From Mariniphaga sediminis (GTDB taxonomy: Bacteria > Bacteroidota > Bacteroidia > Bacteroidales > Prolixibacteraceae): a DNA stretch of 64,000 nt. The notes beneath the pieces are model-generated. The model did no database searches, was not told the DNA's origin, and was given only the letters and a program-made list of their open reading frames with translations. The DNA is taken from the NCBI RefSeq assembly GCF_003573545.1, contig NZ_QWET01000003.1, forward strand, positions 124,001 to 188,000. Reading direction: 5' to 3'. Made by a program: the position numbers and the translations under genes. Shown here piece after piece: positions 15,858 to 23,952 of this stretch (positions are counted from its first letter, which is position 1; every line of letters starts with the position of its first letter).

Positions 15858-16379
15858 ATGAAAGATATAACTTTTCATCCTGTGGGTGTTATCCATTCAT
15901 CCTTTAAAAAAACGGAAAGAATGCCCATTCAGCCAGCGGCTGCTGCCGGGAGCAAGGGGCGGATCGAAATTTTCCGGGAATATGCCGACGGGTTAAAGGA
16001 TATAGAGGGATTTTCGCATATTATTTTGCTGTATCATTTTCACCAGGCAGCCGGTTTTAGATTAGAAGTAAAGCCGTTTTTGGATGAAAAATATCACGGG
16101 GTATTTGCTACCCGCGCTCCCCAAAGGCCCAATCCTATCGGTCTGTCGATTGTAAAGCTTGTTGGCAGGACAGACAATATTCTTGAAATCGAGAATGTCG
16201 ATATTCTGGACGGCACTCCGCTGCTCGACATTAAGCCTTTTGTTCCTGAATTTGACGCAATAGGTGAAATTTCTATCGGTTGGCTGGCAAATTCGAAGCA
16301 CAAAATAATTCATTCGGTAAGCGATGGTCGTTTCAATAGTAACTTTAAAACAGAAGATGATGACAAACCGGAAATTTGA
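15858..16379 (+). CDS. TrmO/TsaA-type tRNA methyltransferase
   Basis: The 173-residue protein has the TsaA-like beta-barrel: FHPVGVIHSSFKKTERMPIQ at the start, IEGFSHIILLYHFHQA, then the SAM-contact signature FATRAPQRPNPIGLSIVKL and ENVDILDGTPLLDIKPF. TrmO methylates N6-threonylcarbamoyladenosine at position 37 of certain tRNAs. Short members like this, found in metal or redox clusters of anaerobes, may act on other substrates. It starts 26 bases after the oxidoreductase, and its tail overlaps the DUF4405 gene. Confidence 0.85.
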   Translation: MKDITFHPVGVIHSSFKKTERMPIQPAAAAGSKGRIEIFREYADGLKDIEGFSHIILLYHFHQAAGFRLEVKPFLDEKYHGVFATRAPQRPNPIGLSIVKLVGRTDNILEIENVDILDGTPLLDIKPFVPEFDAIGEISIGWLANSKHKIIHSVSDGRFNSNFKTEDDDKPEI

Positions 16380-17100
16380 CAAATCCAAAGTCAATCTGAT
16401 AATTGATGGCATCATGCTATTGCTGCTGGCTCTGATGGCCGGCCTGGGATTCCTGATAAAATATGAGCTGGTGCCCGGATTTAAGCGAAACGCTGTATAT
16501 GGGGGCGACGTAGAGCTTTATTTTTGGGGACTCGACCGGCATCAGTGGGGAAGTGTCCATTTGTACATCAGCTTTGCATTTCTTTTTCTTATTCTTCTTC
16601 ACATCGTATTGCACTGGAAAATGATAGGGTGTATTTTCCGGAAAATGGTTCACGGGAAAGTTCCGCGAACTGCTGTCGTGATTTGTCTGAGTGTAGTTTC
16701 CTTGTTTTTTTTCGTTGCCCCGTTGCTGGTGTCACCCGATATTGCTCCGCTGCAGGGCAGAAGTATCCACGGTGGCCATACCGGGCATTTGGAGGGTGGC
16801 TCGCTGAGGGAAGCGCATCAAAATATTTCTGTTGCATCTGAAGCTCTGGCGGAAGAAAAAGCGGGCAAGAGTAACCCGGAGAATCACCCGGAACACGCTT
16901 TTTCCCATTTGGAGATTCATGGAAGCATGACTGTTGATGAGGTTTGCAGCAGATACTCTGTTTCTGCAAATAAACTAACAAAGGCATTGGATATTCCGTC
17001 CGGTTTGTCATCTGAAAGGATTGGGCGACTGAAAAAGAGGTATGGGTTTGAGATGGAGGAGCTAAAAGAGGCTATCGTAGAAATCAAAAATCATAATTGA
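16357..17100 (+). CDS. DUF4405 domain membrane protein with His-rich linker
   Basis: I start at ATG-ATG (16357/16360), inside the end of trmO, giving about 247 residues; the open frame extends to 16324. The N-terminal half is a DUF4405 cytochrome-b-like region: LIIDGIMLLLLALMAGLGFLIKY, HQWGSVHLYISFAFLFLILLHIVLHW and a third membrane segment RTAVVICLSVVSLFFFVAPLL. The conserved histidines could bind heme. A polar linker rich in His (IHGGHTGHLEGG, NHPEHAFSHLEIHG) follows, then a small helical C-terminal domain (SMTVDEVCSRYSV, IGRLKKRYGFEMEELKEAI) often attached to this family. It sits between trmO and the metal-binding lipoprotein gene, suggesting a membrane redox or metal task. Confidence 0.75.
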   Translation: MMTNRKFDKSKVNLIIDGIMLLLLALMAGLGFLIKYELVPGFKRNAVYGGDVELYFWGLDRHQWGSVHLYISFAFLFLILLHIVLHWKMIGCIFRKMVHGKVPRTAVVICLSVVSLFFFVAPLLVSPDIAPLQGRSIHGGHTGHLEGGSLREAHQNISVASEALAEEKAGKSNPENHPEHAFSHLEIHGSMTVDEVCSRYSVSANKLTKALDIPSGLSSERIGRLKKRYGFEMEELKEAIVEIKNHN

Positions 17101-17168
17101 TTGTTGGTACTGACAAATTTGAGTTTTTAACAGAAATTCGTTTAAAAAGTATTTATTTTGTTTTCAAT

Positions 17169-18050
17169 ATGATAGCAAAAATAACAAAGGTAGTTCTGGT
17201 TATTGTTGTTTCCCTGTTTTTTGCGTGTAACTCAAAAAGGGCTAAAAACAATGAAGATGAGCAGGTAATCACAGTTAGTATTTTACCGATAGAGACATTT
17301 GTAAAAAAAATTGCCGGTGACGATTTTAGGGTGAACGTGTTGTTGCCTCCCGGTGCAAGTCCCGCCAACTTTACACTTATTCCTTCGCAACTGGAAGATA
17401 TATCCCGCTCAAAGGTTTGGCTGCGTATTGGTTACATTGGCTTCGAATATTCATGGAAAGAAAAAATAGCGCAGGCTAATACAAGTATGAAGGTAGTTAA
17501 CCTTTCGGAAGGATTGGATTTGATTTACAGTGGGAAGCAAACTCAAAACAACTCAAAAACGGCCATGGGAGTGAACCCCCATACCTGGTTGTCGCCCATT
17601 CTGGTGAAACAAATGGCAGAGGTGATAACCAAAGAATTAATTGAATTGAATCCCGGGAAGAAAGAAGTTTATACCCGTAATTACCTCCAGTTTGTAAAGG
17701 AAACGGAGCAGTTGGATCAAAAAATCAGAAGCGGGCTGCAAAATTATAAAGGACGTCAGTTTATCATGTTTCACCCCAGTCTTTCGTATTTTGCACGAGA
17801 ATACGGGTTGGTTCAGCATTCACTGGAACCCGGAGGAAAAGAACCCACACCGCAGCGGATGGCAAGTCTTGTGGAACTGGCCCAAAAAGAAGATATTGGC
17901 GTTATTTATATTCAGAGTGATATGGATCGTGAGCAGGCCCGTGTGTTTGCAGAAGAGATTGATGGAGAAATTATTGACATGTGGCCGCTAAACCCTGCGT
18001 GGGAAGAGAATTTGATAAAAATTACTGACATGCTCATTGATAACTTTTGA
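17169..18050 (+). CDS. ZnuA/TroA-like metal-binding lipoprotein with altered first ligand
   Basis: The start at 17169 yields a lipoprotein signal MIAKITKVVLVIVVSLFFAC with the lipidated Cys20; the frame extends up to 17097 but that part lacks signal features. The 293-residue protein has the cluster A-1 metal-binding fold: ITVSILPIETFVKKIAG, NPHTWLSP (His138), FHPSLSYFAREYGL (His202) and a late acidic position near IYIQSDMD. The usual first ligand motif PHSYEPT is replaced by PANFTLIPS, so the first His is Asn67. No ABC permease or ATPase is adjacent, so it may serve transport encoded elsewhere, or bind another ligand. It is last in the run from 14476. Confidence 0.8.
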   Translation: MIAKITKVVLVIVVSLFFACNSKRAKNNEDEQVITVSILPIETFVKKIAGDDFRVNVLLPPGASPANFTLIPSQLEDISRSKVWLRIGYIGFEYSWKEKIAQANTSMKVVNLSEGLDLIYSGKQTQNNSKTAMGVNPHTWLSPILVKQMAEVITKELIELNPGKKEVYTRNYLQFVKETEQLDQKIRSGLQNYKGRQFIMFHPSLSYFAREYGLVQHSLEPGGKEPTPQRMASLVELAQKEDIGVIYIQSDMDREQARVFAEEIDGEIIDMWPLNPAWEENLIKITDMLIDNF

Positions 18051-18094
18051 TGAGTTGGATGCTCATTGTTTTTCTGGGAGCCTGTCTTTGATAC

Positions 18095-18124
18095 AAAAAA
18101 AAGGCAGGTGACGCTCCTGCCTTT
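18095..18124. terminator. Intrinsic terminator between ZnuA-like gene and convergent secreted-protein gene
   Basis: AAAGGCAGG (18100-18108) pairs with CCTGCCTTT (18116-18124) around a 7-base loop. On the minus strand eight Ts follow (plus 18095-18102), so it mainly ends the minus-strand gene. On the plus strand the T-run is short. Confidence 0.8.
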
Positions 18125-18147
18125 AAGCACAATTAAAAAATTTCCGG

Positions 18148-18759
18148 CTAATTTTCTGTAATGGTATAAGTTACCTGTACAGAGAATGTTTCTGCCATCA
18201 CCTTATCAAATTTATTGTCTTTTACTGCGAGACTGTACGTTAACCGGTGTCCTTTTCCTGCTCCATTTTCTGTATAACAACTGCCAATGTCGTCGATTAC
18301 TGTTGTGGGGCCTTTTTTAAGGGCGATTTTCTCCTGGATAGCAGTACCTGTCTGGCCGCTACCGGAAGCAATTGTCCCCACTTCAAGCATCAGATCGAGG
18401 CCGTCAGGAAGGTTTTCATCTATTTCGGCTTTTATTTTTCTGGTTTTCGAACTCCCATTTCCATTTCCATTCCCGTTATTTCCTTGCTCGATAATGGAGG
18501 TGTAGTTTAACCAAAGACTGTTATCATTTGCAGTAGTAAAATCAACAGCGGCACCGGCTTCCAGGTTATTAATATTCGGAGACAGGTTAATTGTTGTGCC
18601 TTCTCCGGAAGGACCTTCCACGTCAACCAGGGCCACCTCAGGAACGGAAATGCCAAGGTTATGTGAGGAAGTTTCGTCGTCACCCGTGCTACCTGTCGAT
18701 ACTTTAACTGTTGCTGAAATTAAAATAATAGAAGTAAGAATGAATGCTAGTTTTTTCAT
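18148..18759 (-). CDS. Secreted protein of unknown function, predicted beta-rich
   Basis: The 203-residue protein starts with a signal peptide (MKKLAFILTSIILISATVKVSTG, cleavage probably near residue 20). The mature part alternates short hydrophobic strands and Gly/Thr-rich turns (HNLGISVPEVALVDVEGPSG, INLSPNINNLEAGAAVDF, SLWLNYTSI), which suggests a beta-sandwich. A Gly-Asn tract NNGNGNGNG sits mid-protein, and FSVQVTYTITEN ends it. No enzyme motif or lipobox is present. It resembles small secreted or surface proteins found in gliding or marine Bacteroidota, but I do not recognise the family. It is divergent from the TonB-type receptor gene at 19088. Confidence 0.6.
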   Translation of the reverse strand: MKKLAFILTSIILISATVKVSTGSTGDDETSSHNLGISVPEVALVDVEGPSGEGTTINLSPNINNLEAGAAVDFTTANDNSLWLNYTSIIEQGNNGNGNGNGSSKTRKIKAEIDENLPDGLDLMLEVGTIASGSGQTGTAIQEKIALKKGPTTVIDDIGSCYTENGAGKGHRLTYSLAVKDNKFDKVMAETFSVQVTYTITEN

Positions 18760-19087
18760 GATTTTGTGTTTTTAAAGTCTGTTAAAAATTTTAGAGTTTG
18801 TAAATTCAATCTTCAAAGCGTTTCTGTGCCTCCCCATTTCCAATATGAATGCCAAAAACTTAAATTCCTGTTTTTTAGTTTATTGCGAGAAGGTGCATTT
18901 TTTCCTGTCGTCCCGTTATCAGAACGTGTGTTTTATTTTGGGACAGCTGTTTCAATTCGGTTGTCTGTTAGAAAAGACTTATGGTATTAACAACTCGTTA
19001 ACAAAAACCGGGTTAAACCAATAAGGGAGCATTTTGTCTTAATATCTGCGTGCTCAATTTGATCACATAAAATAAATAGCGAAAAGG
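18760..19087. other. Divergent intergenic region, 328 bases
   Basis: This gap lies between the divergent secreted-protein and receptor genes. A/T-rich, with GTTAA-type words repeated (around 18988-19017), but no perfect promoter element, RNA gene or strong hairpin was found. It must hold both start signals. Confidence 0.5.
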
Positions 19088-21562
19088 ATGAAGAATTTGC
19101 AGGTACTGTTATATTTTCTTGTTATAGTTTGTCTGTTGGTAATTCCTGTTAAAGAAATAATGGGAGACCCTTCTGACGATGATTCAAAAACGGTAAAGAT
19201 CACTGGTGTGGTGCTTGACGAGGCCACGGGAGCACGTTTAGAGTTTGCCAATGTGGCTGTTTACAGTAAAAATGATTCATCGCTTGTGTCGGGAGTAATA
19301 ACCGATGAGAAAGGCCGGTTCGAAATAAAAGGTCTTGGTTACGGAGAGTATTACCTCGAAGCTAATTTTATTGGTTTTTCCAAAACAAATGTGGATGATA
19401 TTGTTGTGAGTAAGGACGAACCTTCTCCCGACCTGGGTAAAATTCATTTACGTCCCTCTTCCGTCGAGCTTGGTAGTATAAATGTAGTGGCAGACAAAGC
19501 CGCTGTTGAATTTGAACTCGACAAAAAGGTGGTAAATGTGAGCCAGGTAATTAGCGCTGTGGGTGGTACTGCGGTTGATGTATTGGAAAATACTCCGTCG
19601 GTACAGGTAGACATTGAGGGCAATGTGAGTTTACGGGGTTCTTCCAATTTTACGGTTTTAATAGACGGCCGCCCGAGCGTGCTCAGCGGCAGCGATGCTT
19701 TGCGCCAGATACCTTCATCTGCGCTTGAGAGTATTGAAATAATTACCAATCCTTCTGCAAAATACGAACCCGATGGAATGGCAGGAATTATTAACCTGGT
19801 GACGAAAAAAAATTCAATGAATGGGTTGAGTGGTATTGTCAATGGTTCAATTGGAACCGGGGATAAATACCGCGGCGATTTTACATTGAATTACCGTACA
19901 GAAAAAATCAACTTTCTGTTGGGAGCAGACTGGCGTGATGAAACGAACTACGGAAGCATGTATTCTTTCCGTGAAACCTATTCAAACGACACAACTTCTT
20001 ATCTGATTATGGATGGTTCCAGAAATTTTACCCGCGGAGGACATAACTTTAAAGCAGGGGCAGAATGGTTTCTTTCTGATAATACAACGCTGTCGCTTTC
20101 TGCCGAGCAGGGAAAGTCGAAAAATTTACGGGGAGGAGACGGGAAAATGCAAAATTATACGATGCCCGAAGAGGAACATATTTTTTCAGTAACAGAAGAA
20201 AGTTCGGAAAGAGAAAATGATTTTTATAGCTTCAACCTAAACTTTCAGCATAATTTTAATAAAGAAGGGCACAAGCTGGAGGCCATGGCTTTTTACTCGG
20301 GAGAAGAGGGAACTGATACGGAAAAAGAAGATGAGATTCTGGCTGATTCTGAATTCAGCAAAACTGATGAGTATATTGAAAGGGTATTTACCCTGGAAAC
20401 GGAAGAAGAGCAGGAGATAAGGCTGAAAGCAGACTATACTTACCCATTTAGTGAAAAAGGCAGGCTGGAAGCGGGATGGCTGAGCCGCCTTGATAGCGAA
20501 ACAGAAGGAATGACTTTTGAGAATTTTGATCCGGTATCAGGAGAATGGATTGTAAATGATGATTTTACCAGTGTAACCGACTTCAGGCGCGATATTCATG
20601 CGGTGTATTCTACGTACAGCAACGCATTGGGTAAACTGGAATACATGGCCGGACTACGTGGTGAACTTACCCAGCGTGAAATTCTGAATACAAATTTTGC
20701 GGAACCTTCTTTGCTTAATCGTTTTGATTTGTTCCCCACACTTCACCTCTCATTCAGTTTAAAGGAAAACAATGAGTTGATGACCAGTTACAGCCGCCGG
20801 ATTAACCGTCCCGGAGGACGTGATTTGGATCCAAATCCTAATTATTACAACCGATACACCATTCGTATCGGGAATCCCGACCTGGAGCCTGAATATACAG
20901 ATTCTTACGAGTTGGGAATGTTGAAAAGGTTTGGAAACAGACGATCGTATGTTTCACTGGACGCCTTTCATCGGGTTACCCGCAACAAAATAGAACGTTA
21001 TGAAACCCTTGGTGATGACGGAGTTTTTTACCTGCAAACAGATAACTTCGATAAAGATTATTCCACCGGATTTGAACTCGCCGGGAATGTCCATTTTACG
21101 GAATGGCTGCTTGTTAATACCAGCGTGTCTATGTATAATTACCGGATTACGGGAGAGGTAAACGGGGAATCTTTCGATCGTACAAGTACCAACTGGAATG
21201 GAAGAATGAACACAACACTCCGGTTTTCCGGTAGCTCAAGAATGCAGGTGAACGGGTTCTTCCGCGGTCCGTCTGTTTCTCCCCAGGGCGAAACCAAATC
21301 CATGTTTTATTCCAGTATTTCTTACCGGCAAGAGCTTTTTGACAAAAGACTAATGGCCACGCTCAGCGTACGTGATCCACTTGGGACGGCCAAATTTGAG
21401 CGTGAAACGGTCGGAGGGGATTTTAAAAGCCGGTTCAGATGGGAGCGTGAACCCCGGGTAGTGATGCTGACCCTTAGTTACCGGATAAATAACTTTACAT
21501 CAGAAAACCGGGATAATGGAAATGGCGGAGGAAATGTGGATATGGGAGGAGGGGAATATTAG
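19088..21562 (+). CDS. TonB-dependent receptor-like outer membrane beta-barrel protein
   Basis: The 824-residue protein has a signal peptide, a carboxypeptidase-regulatory-like domain (about 38-115: VVLDEATGARLEFANVAVYS, GVITDEKGRFEIKGLGYGEYYLEANFIGF) and a plug region (VLENTPSVQVDIEGNVSLRGSSNFTVLIDGRP, IEIITNPSAKYEPDGMAGIINLV). A long outer membrane beta-barrel follows (TSYSRRINRPGGRDLDPNPNYYN, TLSYRINNF). This is the layout of the OMP beta-barrel-3 group of receptors. It ends with a Gly/Asn/Asp-rich tail. No SusD-like partner follows, so the ligand is unknown. Its 3' end overlaps the convergent DUF3109 gene by 4 bases. Confidence 0.88.
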   Translation: MKNLQVLLYFLVIVCLLVIPVKEIMGDPSDDDSKTVKITGVVLDEATGARLEFANVAVYSKNDSSLVSGVITDEKGRFEIKGLGYGEYYLEANFIGFSKTNVDDIVVSKDEPSPDLGKIHLRPSSVELGSINVVADKAAVEFELDKKVVNVSQVISAVGGTAVDVLENTPSVQVDIEGNVSLRGSSNFTVLIDGRPSVLSGSDALRQIPSSALESIEIITNPSAKYEPDGMAGIINLVTKKNSMNGLSGIVNGSIGTGDKYRGDFTLNYRTEKINFLLGADWRDETNYGSMYSFRETYSNDTTSYLIMDGSRNFTRGGHNFKAGAEWFLSDNTTLSLSAEQGKSKNLRGGDGKMQNYTMPEEEHIFSVTEESSERENDFYSFNLNFQHNFNKEGHKLEAMAFYSGEEGTDTEKEDEILADSEFSKTDEYIERVFTLETEEEQEIRLKADYTYPFSEKGRLEAGWLSRLDSETEGMTFENFDPVSGEWIVNDDFTSVTDFRRDIHAVYSTYSNALGKLEYMAGLRGELTQREILNTNFAEPSLLNRFDLFPTLHLSFSLKENNELMTSYSRRINRPGGRDLDPNPNYYNRYTIRIGNPDLEPEYTDSYELGMLKRFGNRRSYVSLDAFHRVTRNKIERYETLGDDGVFYLQTDNFDKDYSTGFELAGNVHFTEWLLVNTSVSMYNYRITGEVNGESFDRTSTNWNGRMNTTLRFSGSSRMQVNGFFRGPSVSPQGETKSMFYSSISYRQELFDKRLMATLSVRDPLGTAKFERETVGGDFKSRFRWEREPRVVMLTLSYRINNFTSENRDNGNGGGNVDMGGGEY

Positions 21563-22131
21563 CCTTTTTCAAGGTAATCCGCAGCTATTTGCAACTCTTT
21601 GTACCATTCTTCTCCGTATTTCCGGATAAGGGGTTCTTTCAGAAACTGGTAGAGTTTTACCTTTTGCGATTTTCCACAAGCGCGGCCTGGCTTACAAATA
21701 TCCAGTTCTTCGTAATTTACGGCATCGAAATTTTTGTATTCTGTGATACGTATCGGGAAAAGGTGGCATGACACCGGTTTTCTGAATTGGGTTTTTCCTT
21801 CGAAAAAGGCCTTTTCAATGCTGCATTTCAGAATGCCATTCCCGTCATAAAAAGAATAGGCGCATTGGCGTTTGTTTACCAGTGGGGTAACCAAATCGCC
21901 GTCATCGTCAATAACGGAGTATCCCTGTTTTTTTATTTCTTCCCGGTGTTCTTCCGGGAGGTAACCTTCGAAACGGGAATACTCCTTCTCAATAGTTTTT
22001 GCTTCCCCGGGGGTTAACGGAGCACCTGAATCGCCTTCCACACAACAAGCCCCTTTGCATTTCAGCAGGTCGCAAACAAAATGCTGCTCAAATACATTGC
22101 GGCTTATTATGGTGCGACCTATTTCAATCAT
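21559..22131 (-). CDS. DUF3109 family Cys-rich protein
   Basis: The 190-residue cytoplasmic protein carries cysteines in the DUF3109 pattern: FVCDLLKCKGACCVEGDSGAPL near the N terminus (CxxxxCxGACC), QCAYSF, LKCSIEKAF, KPVSCHLFPIRI and LDICKPGRACG. The pattern resembles YkgJ-like zinc- or iron-sulfur-binding proteins. Function is unknown. It overlaps the end of gpmI by 8 bases, so translation is coupled. Confidence 0.88.
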   Translation of the reverse strand: MIEIGRTIISRNVFEQHFVCDLLKCKGACCVEGDSGAPLTPGEAKTIEKEYSRFEGYLPEEHREEIKKQGYSVIDDDGDLVTPLVNKRQCAYSFYDGNGILKCSIEKAFFEGKTQFRKPVSCHLFPIRITEYKNFDAVNYEELDICKPGRACGKSQKVKLYQFLKEPLIRKYGEEWYKELQIAADYLEKG

Positions 22132-23659
22132 GAATTAAATTTTTTCCAGTCATCTCTTTCGGAACCTCAAGGCCCATTAAATGCAACAGAGTTGGGGCAA
22201 CATCCGCCAGGATACCATTGTCGATTTTTACGTTTGTTCTGTCGTTGCTCACGTAAATACATGGTACCGGGTTCAGCGAATGAGCTGTATTTTCCGATCC
22301 GTCTTTATTCACAGCATTATCGGCATTTCCGTGGTCAGCAATTATTATAATGTTGTAATCACCTTCCAGCGCGGCTTCCACCACTTCTTTGGTGCACTGG
22401 TCAACAGCCATTACAGCTTTGTAAATGGCCTCATAAACTCCGGTGTGGCCAACCATGTCGCCGTTTGCAAAATTGAGGCAAACAAAATCTGCTTCCTTGT
22501 TTTTTAATTTGGGAACAATGGCATCTTTGATTTTCGGTGCCGACATTTCGGGTTGAAGATCATAAGTAGGAACGCGCGGCGACTGAATCAAAATACGTCC
22601 TTCTCCCTCAAATTCTTCTTCCCGTCCACCGCTGAAAAAGAAAGTAACGTGCGCATATTTTTCTGTTTCGGCAATTCGGATTTGTTTCCGGCCAGCATTT
22701 GAAACCACTTCGCCCATGGTGTTGGTTACGTTTTCCTTGTCGAAAATAACATGGACTCCTTTAAAATCGGCTTTATAGTTGGTCATGGTGTACCATTGCA
22801 AATCCATGGTCTTCATACCAAACTCCGGTAAATTTTCCTGGGTAAAAGCAATGGTAGTCTGACGAAGACGGTCGGTGCGGAAATTGAAACAAATAACCAC
22901 ATCTCCCTCTTCAATTTTTGCAAGAGGTTCTCCTTTTTCGTCCACCATCACAACGGGTTTTATAAACTCATCGGTTACGCCATTGTCATAAGAAGCCTGC
23001 ACTGCTGCCAGAATATCAGTTACTTTCTCTCCTTTTCCTTCAGTGTATAAATCATAAGCCAACTTCAGTCGATCGTAATTTTTATCGCGATCCATGCCGT
23101 AGTAGCGGCCAATAATTGAGGCAAAGCGGGCATTTGTACCTTTCAGCGCTTCCAGATCATTTTTAATAAATCCATAACCCGAGCGCGGGTCAGTATCACG
23201 TCCGTCGGTAAGTCCGTGAATAAAAATATCTTTCAGCCCCATTTCCGTGGCAATCTGGCTCAGCGCTACCATGTGAGAACTCAGCGCATGCACCCCGCCA
23301 GGGCCAATAAGTCCGATAAGGTGAACCTTTTTACTGTTTTCTTTTGCGTAAGTATATGCTTTAACGATTTGCGGATTTTCCCACAACGATTTGTCTTTAA
23401 TGGCGCGTGTGATTTTTACCATGTCCTGGTAAAGTACACGCCCGGCACCAATATTCAGGTGGCCTACCTCAGAATTTCCCATTTGCCCATCGGGAAGCCC
23501 TACATGTTCGCCCGAAGCCAACAGTTGCGAATGGGGATATTTTTCCATTAGGGAATCCATAAAAGGGGTAGGTGCCGAAGATACGATATCCCCTTTCGAC
23601 CCATCTCCAATTCCCCAGCCGTCGAGGATCATTAACAGTGTTTTCTTTTTATCAGTCAT
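22124..23659 (-). CDS. gpmI: 2,3-bisphosphoglycerate-independent phosphoglycerate mutase
   Basis: GpmI interconverts 3- and 2-phosphoglycerate in glycolysis and gluconeogenesis, using two Mn ions and a phosphoserine. The start at 23659 (MTDKKKTLLMILDGWG) gives 511 residues. A longer frame to 23725 is rejected because a perfect -7 box lies in it. Asp13 and Ser63 (GQMGNSEVGHLN) are the metal ligand and phosphorylated serine. HGLTDGRDTDPRSG, FNFRTDRLRQ, FANGDMVGHTG and IIADHGNADN carry the other ligands. It is co-transcribed with the DUF3109 gene. Confidence 0.96.
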   Translation of the reverse strand: MTDKKKTLLMILDGWGIGDGSKGDIVSSAPTPFMDSLMEKYPHSQLLASGEHVGLPDGQMGNSEVGHLNIGAGRVLYQDMVKITRAIKDKSLWENPQIVKAYTYAKENSKKVHLIGLIGPGGVHALSSHMVALSQIATEMGLKDIFIHGLTDGRDTDPRSGYGFIKNDLEALKGTNARFASIIGRYYGMDRDKNYDRLKLAYDLYTEGKGEKVTDILAAVQASYDNGVTDEFIKPVVMVDEKGEPLAKIEEGDVVICFNFRTDRLRQTTIAFTQENLPEFGMKTMDLQWYTMTNYKADFKGVHVIFDKENVTNTMGEVVSNAGRKQIRIAETEKYAHVTFFFSGGREEEFEGEGRILIQSPRVPTYDLQPEMSAPKIKDAIVPKLKNKEADFVCLNFANGDMVGHTGVYEAIYKAVMAVDQCTKEVVEAALEGDYNIIIIADHGNADNAVNKDGSENTAHSLNPVPCIYVSNDRTNVKIDNGILADVAPTLLHLMGLEVPKEMTGKNLIHD

Positions 23660-23688
23660 ATTTTTTTTGTTTTTTCCAAGTGAACAGA

Positions 23689-23720
23689 CAAAAGTATCTT
23701 TTTTTGAATCAATAATAAAA
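23689..23720 (-). promoter_or_regulatory. Candidate gpmI promoter
   Basis: On the minus strand TTTT (23720-23717), 20 bases, then TACTTTTG (23696-23689). The -7 box matches TAnnTTTG exactly and lies 30 bases before the gpmI ATG. Confidence 0.5.
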
Positions 23721-23889
23721 AACAATCAATCCGCTAAAAATGATTTAACAAATTCTTTGCGGGTGTGGTTTGGGAAGTTTGATTTTTTGAGTCGAACGTT
23801 CTTTGTTTGGACTTTCAAATGTCAGGGCTTCTATAAAATAAGTGAATGTAGCCGTATTCAGAACTGAGAACAAGAAATTTTACACTATC

Positions 23890-23935
23890 AAAAAAAATGC
23901 TGTTTGGAACAATGAACCAAACAGCATTTTTTTTG
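23890..23935 (-). terminator. Intrinsic terminator of ppiD
   Basis: AAAAAAATGCTGTTTGG is inverted in CCAAACAGCATTTTTTTT around a 9-base loop. The stem has about 10 G/C-containing pairs plus A/T flanks. On the minus strand it ends in Ts and lies 18 bases after the ppiD stop. Confidence 0.9.
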
Positions 23936-23952
23936 ATAAATATTATATCTGA

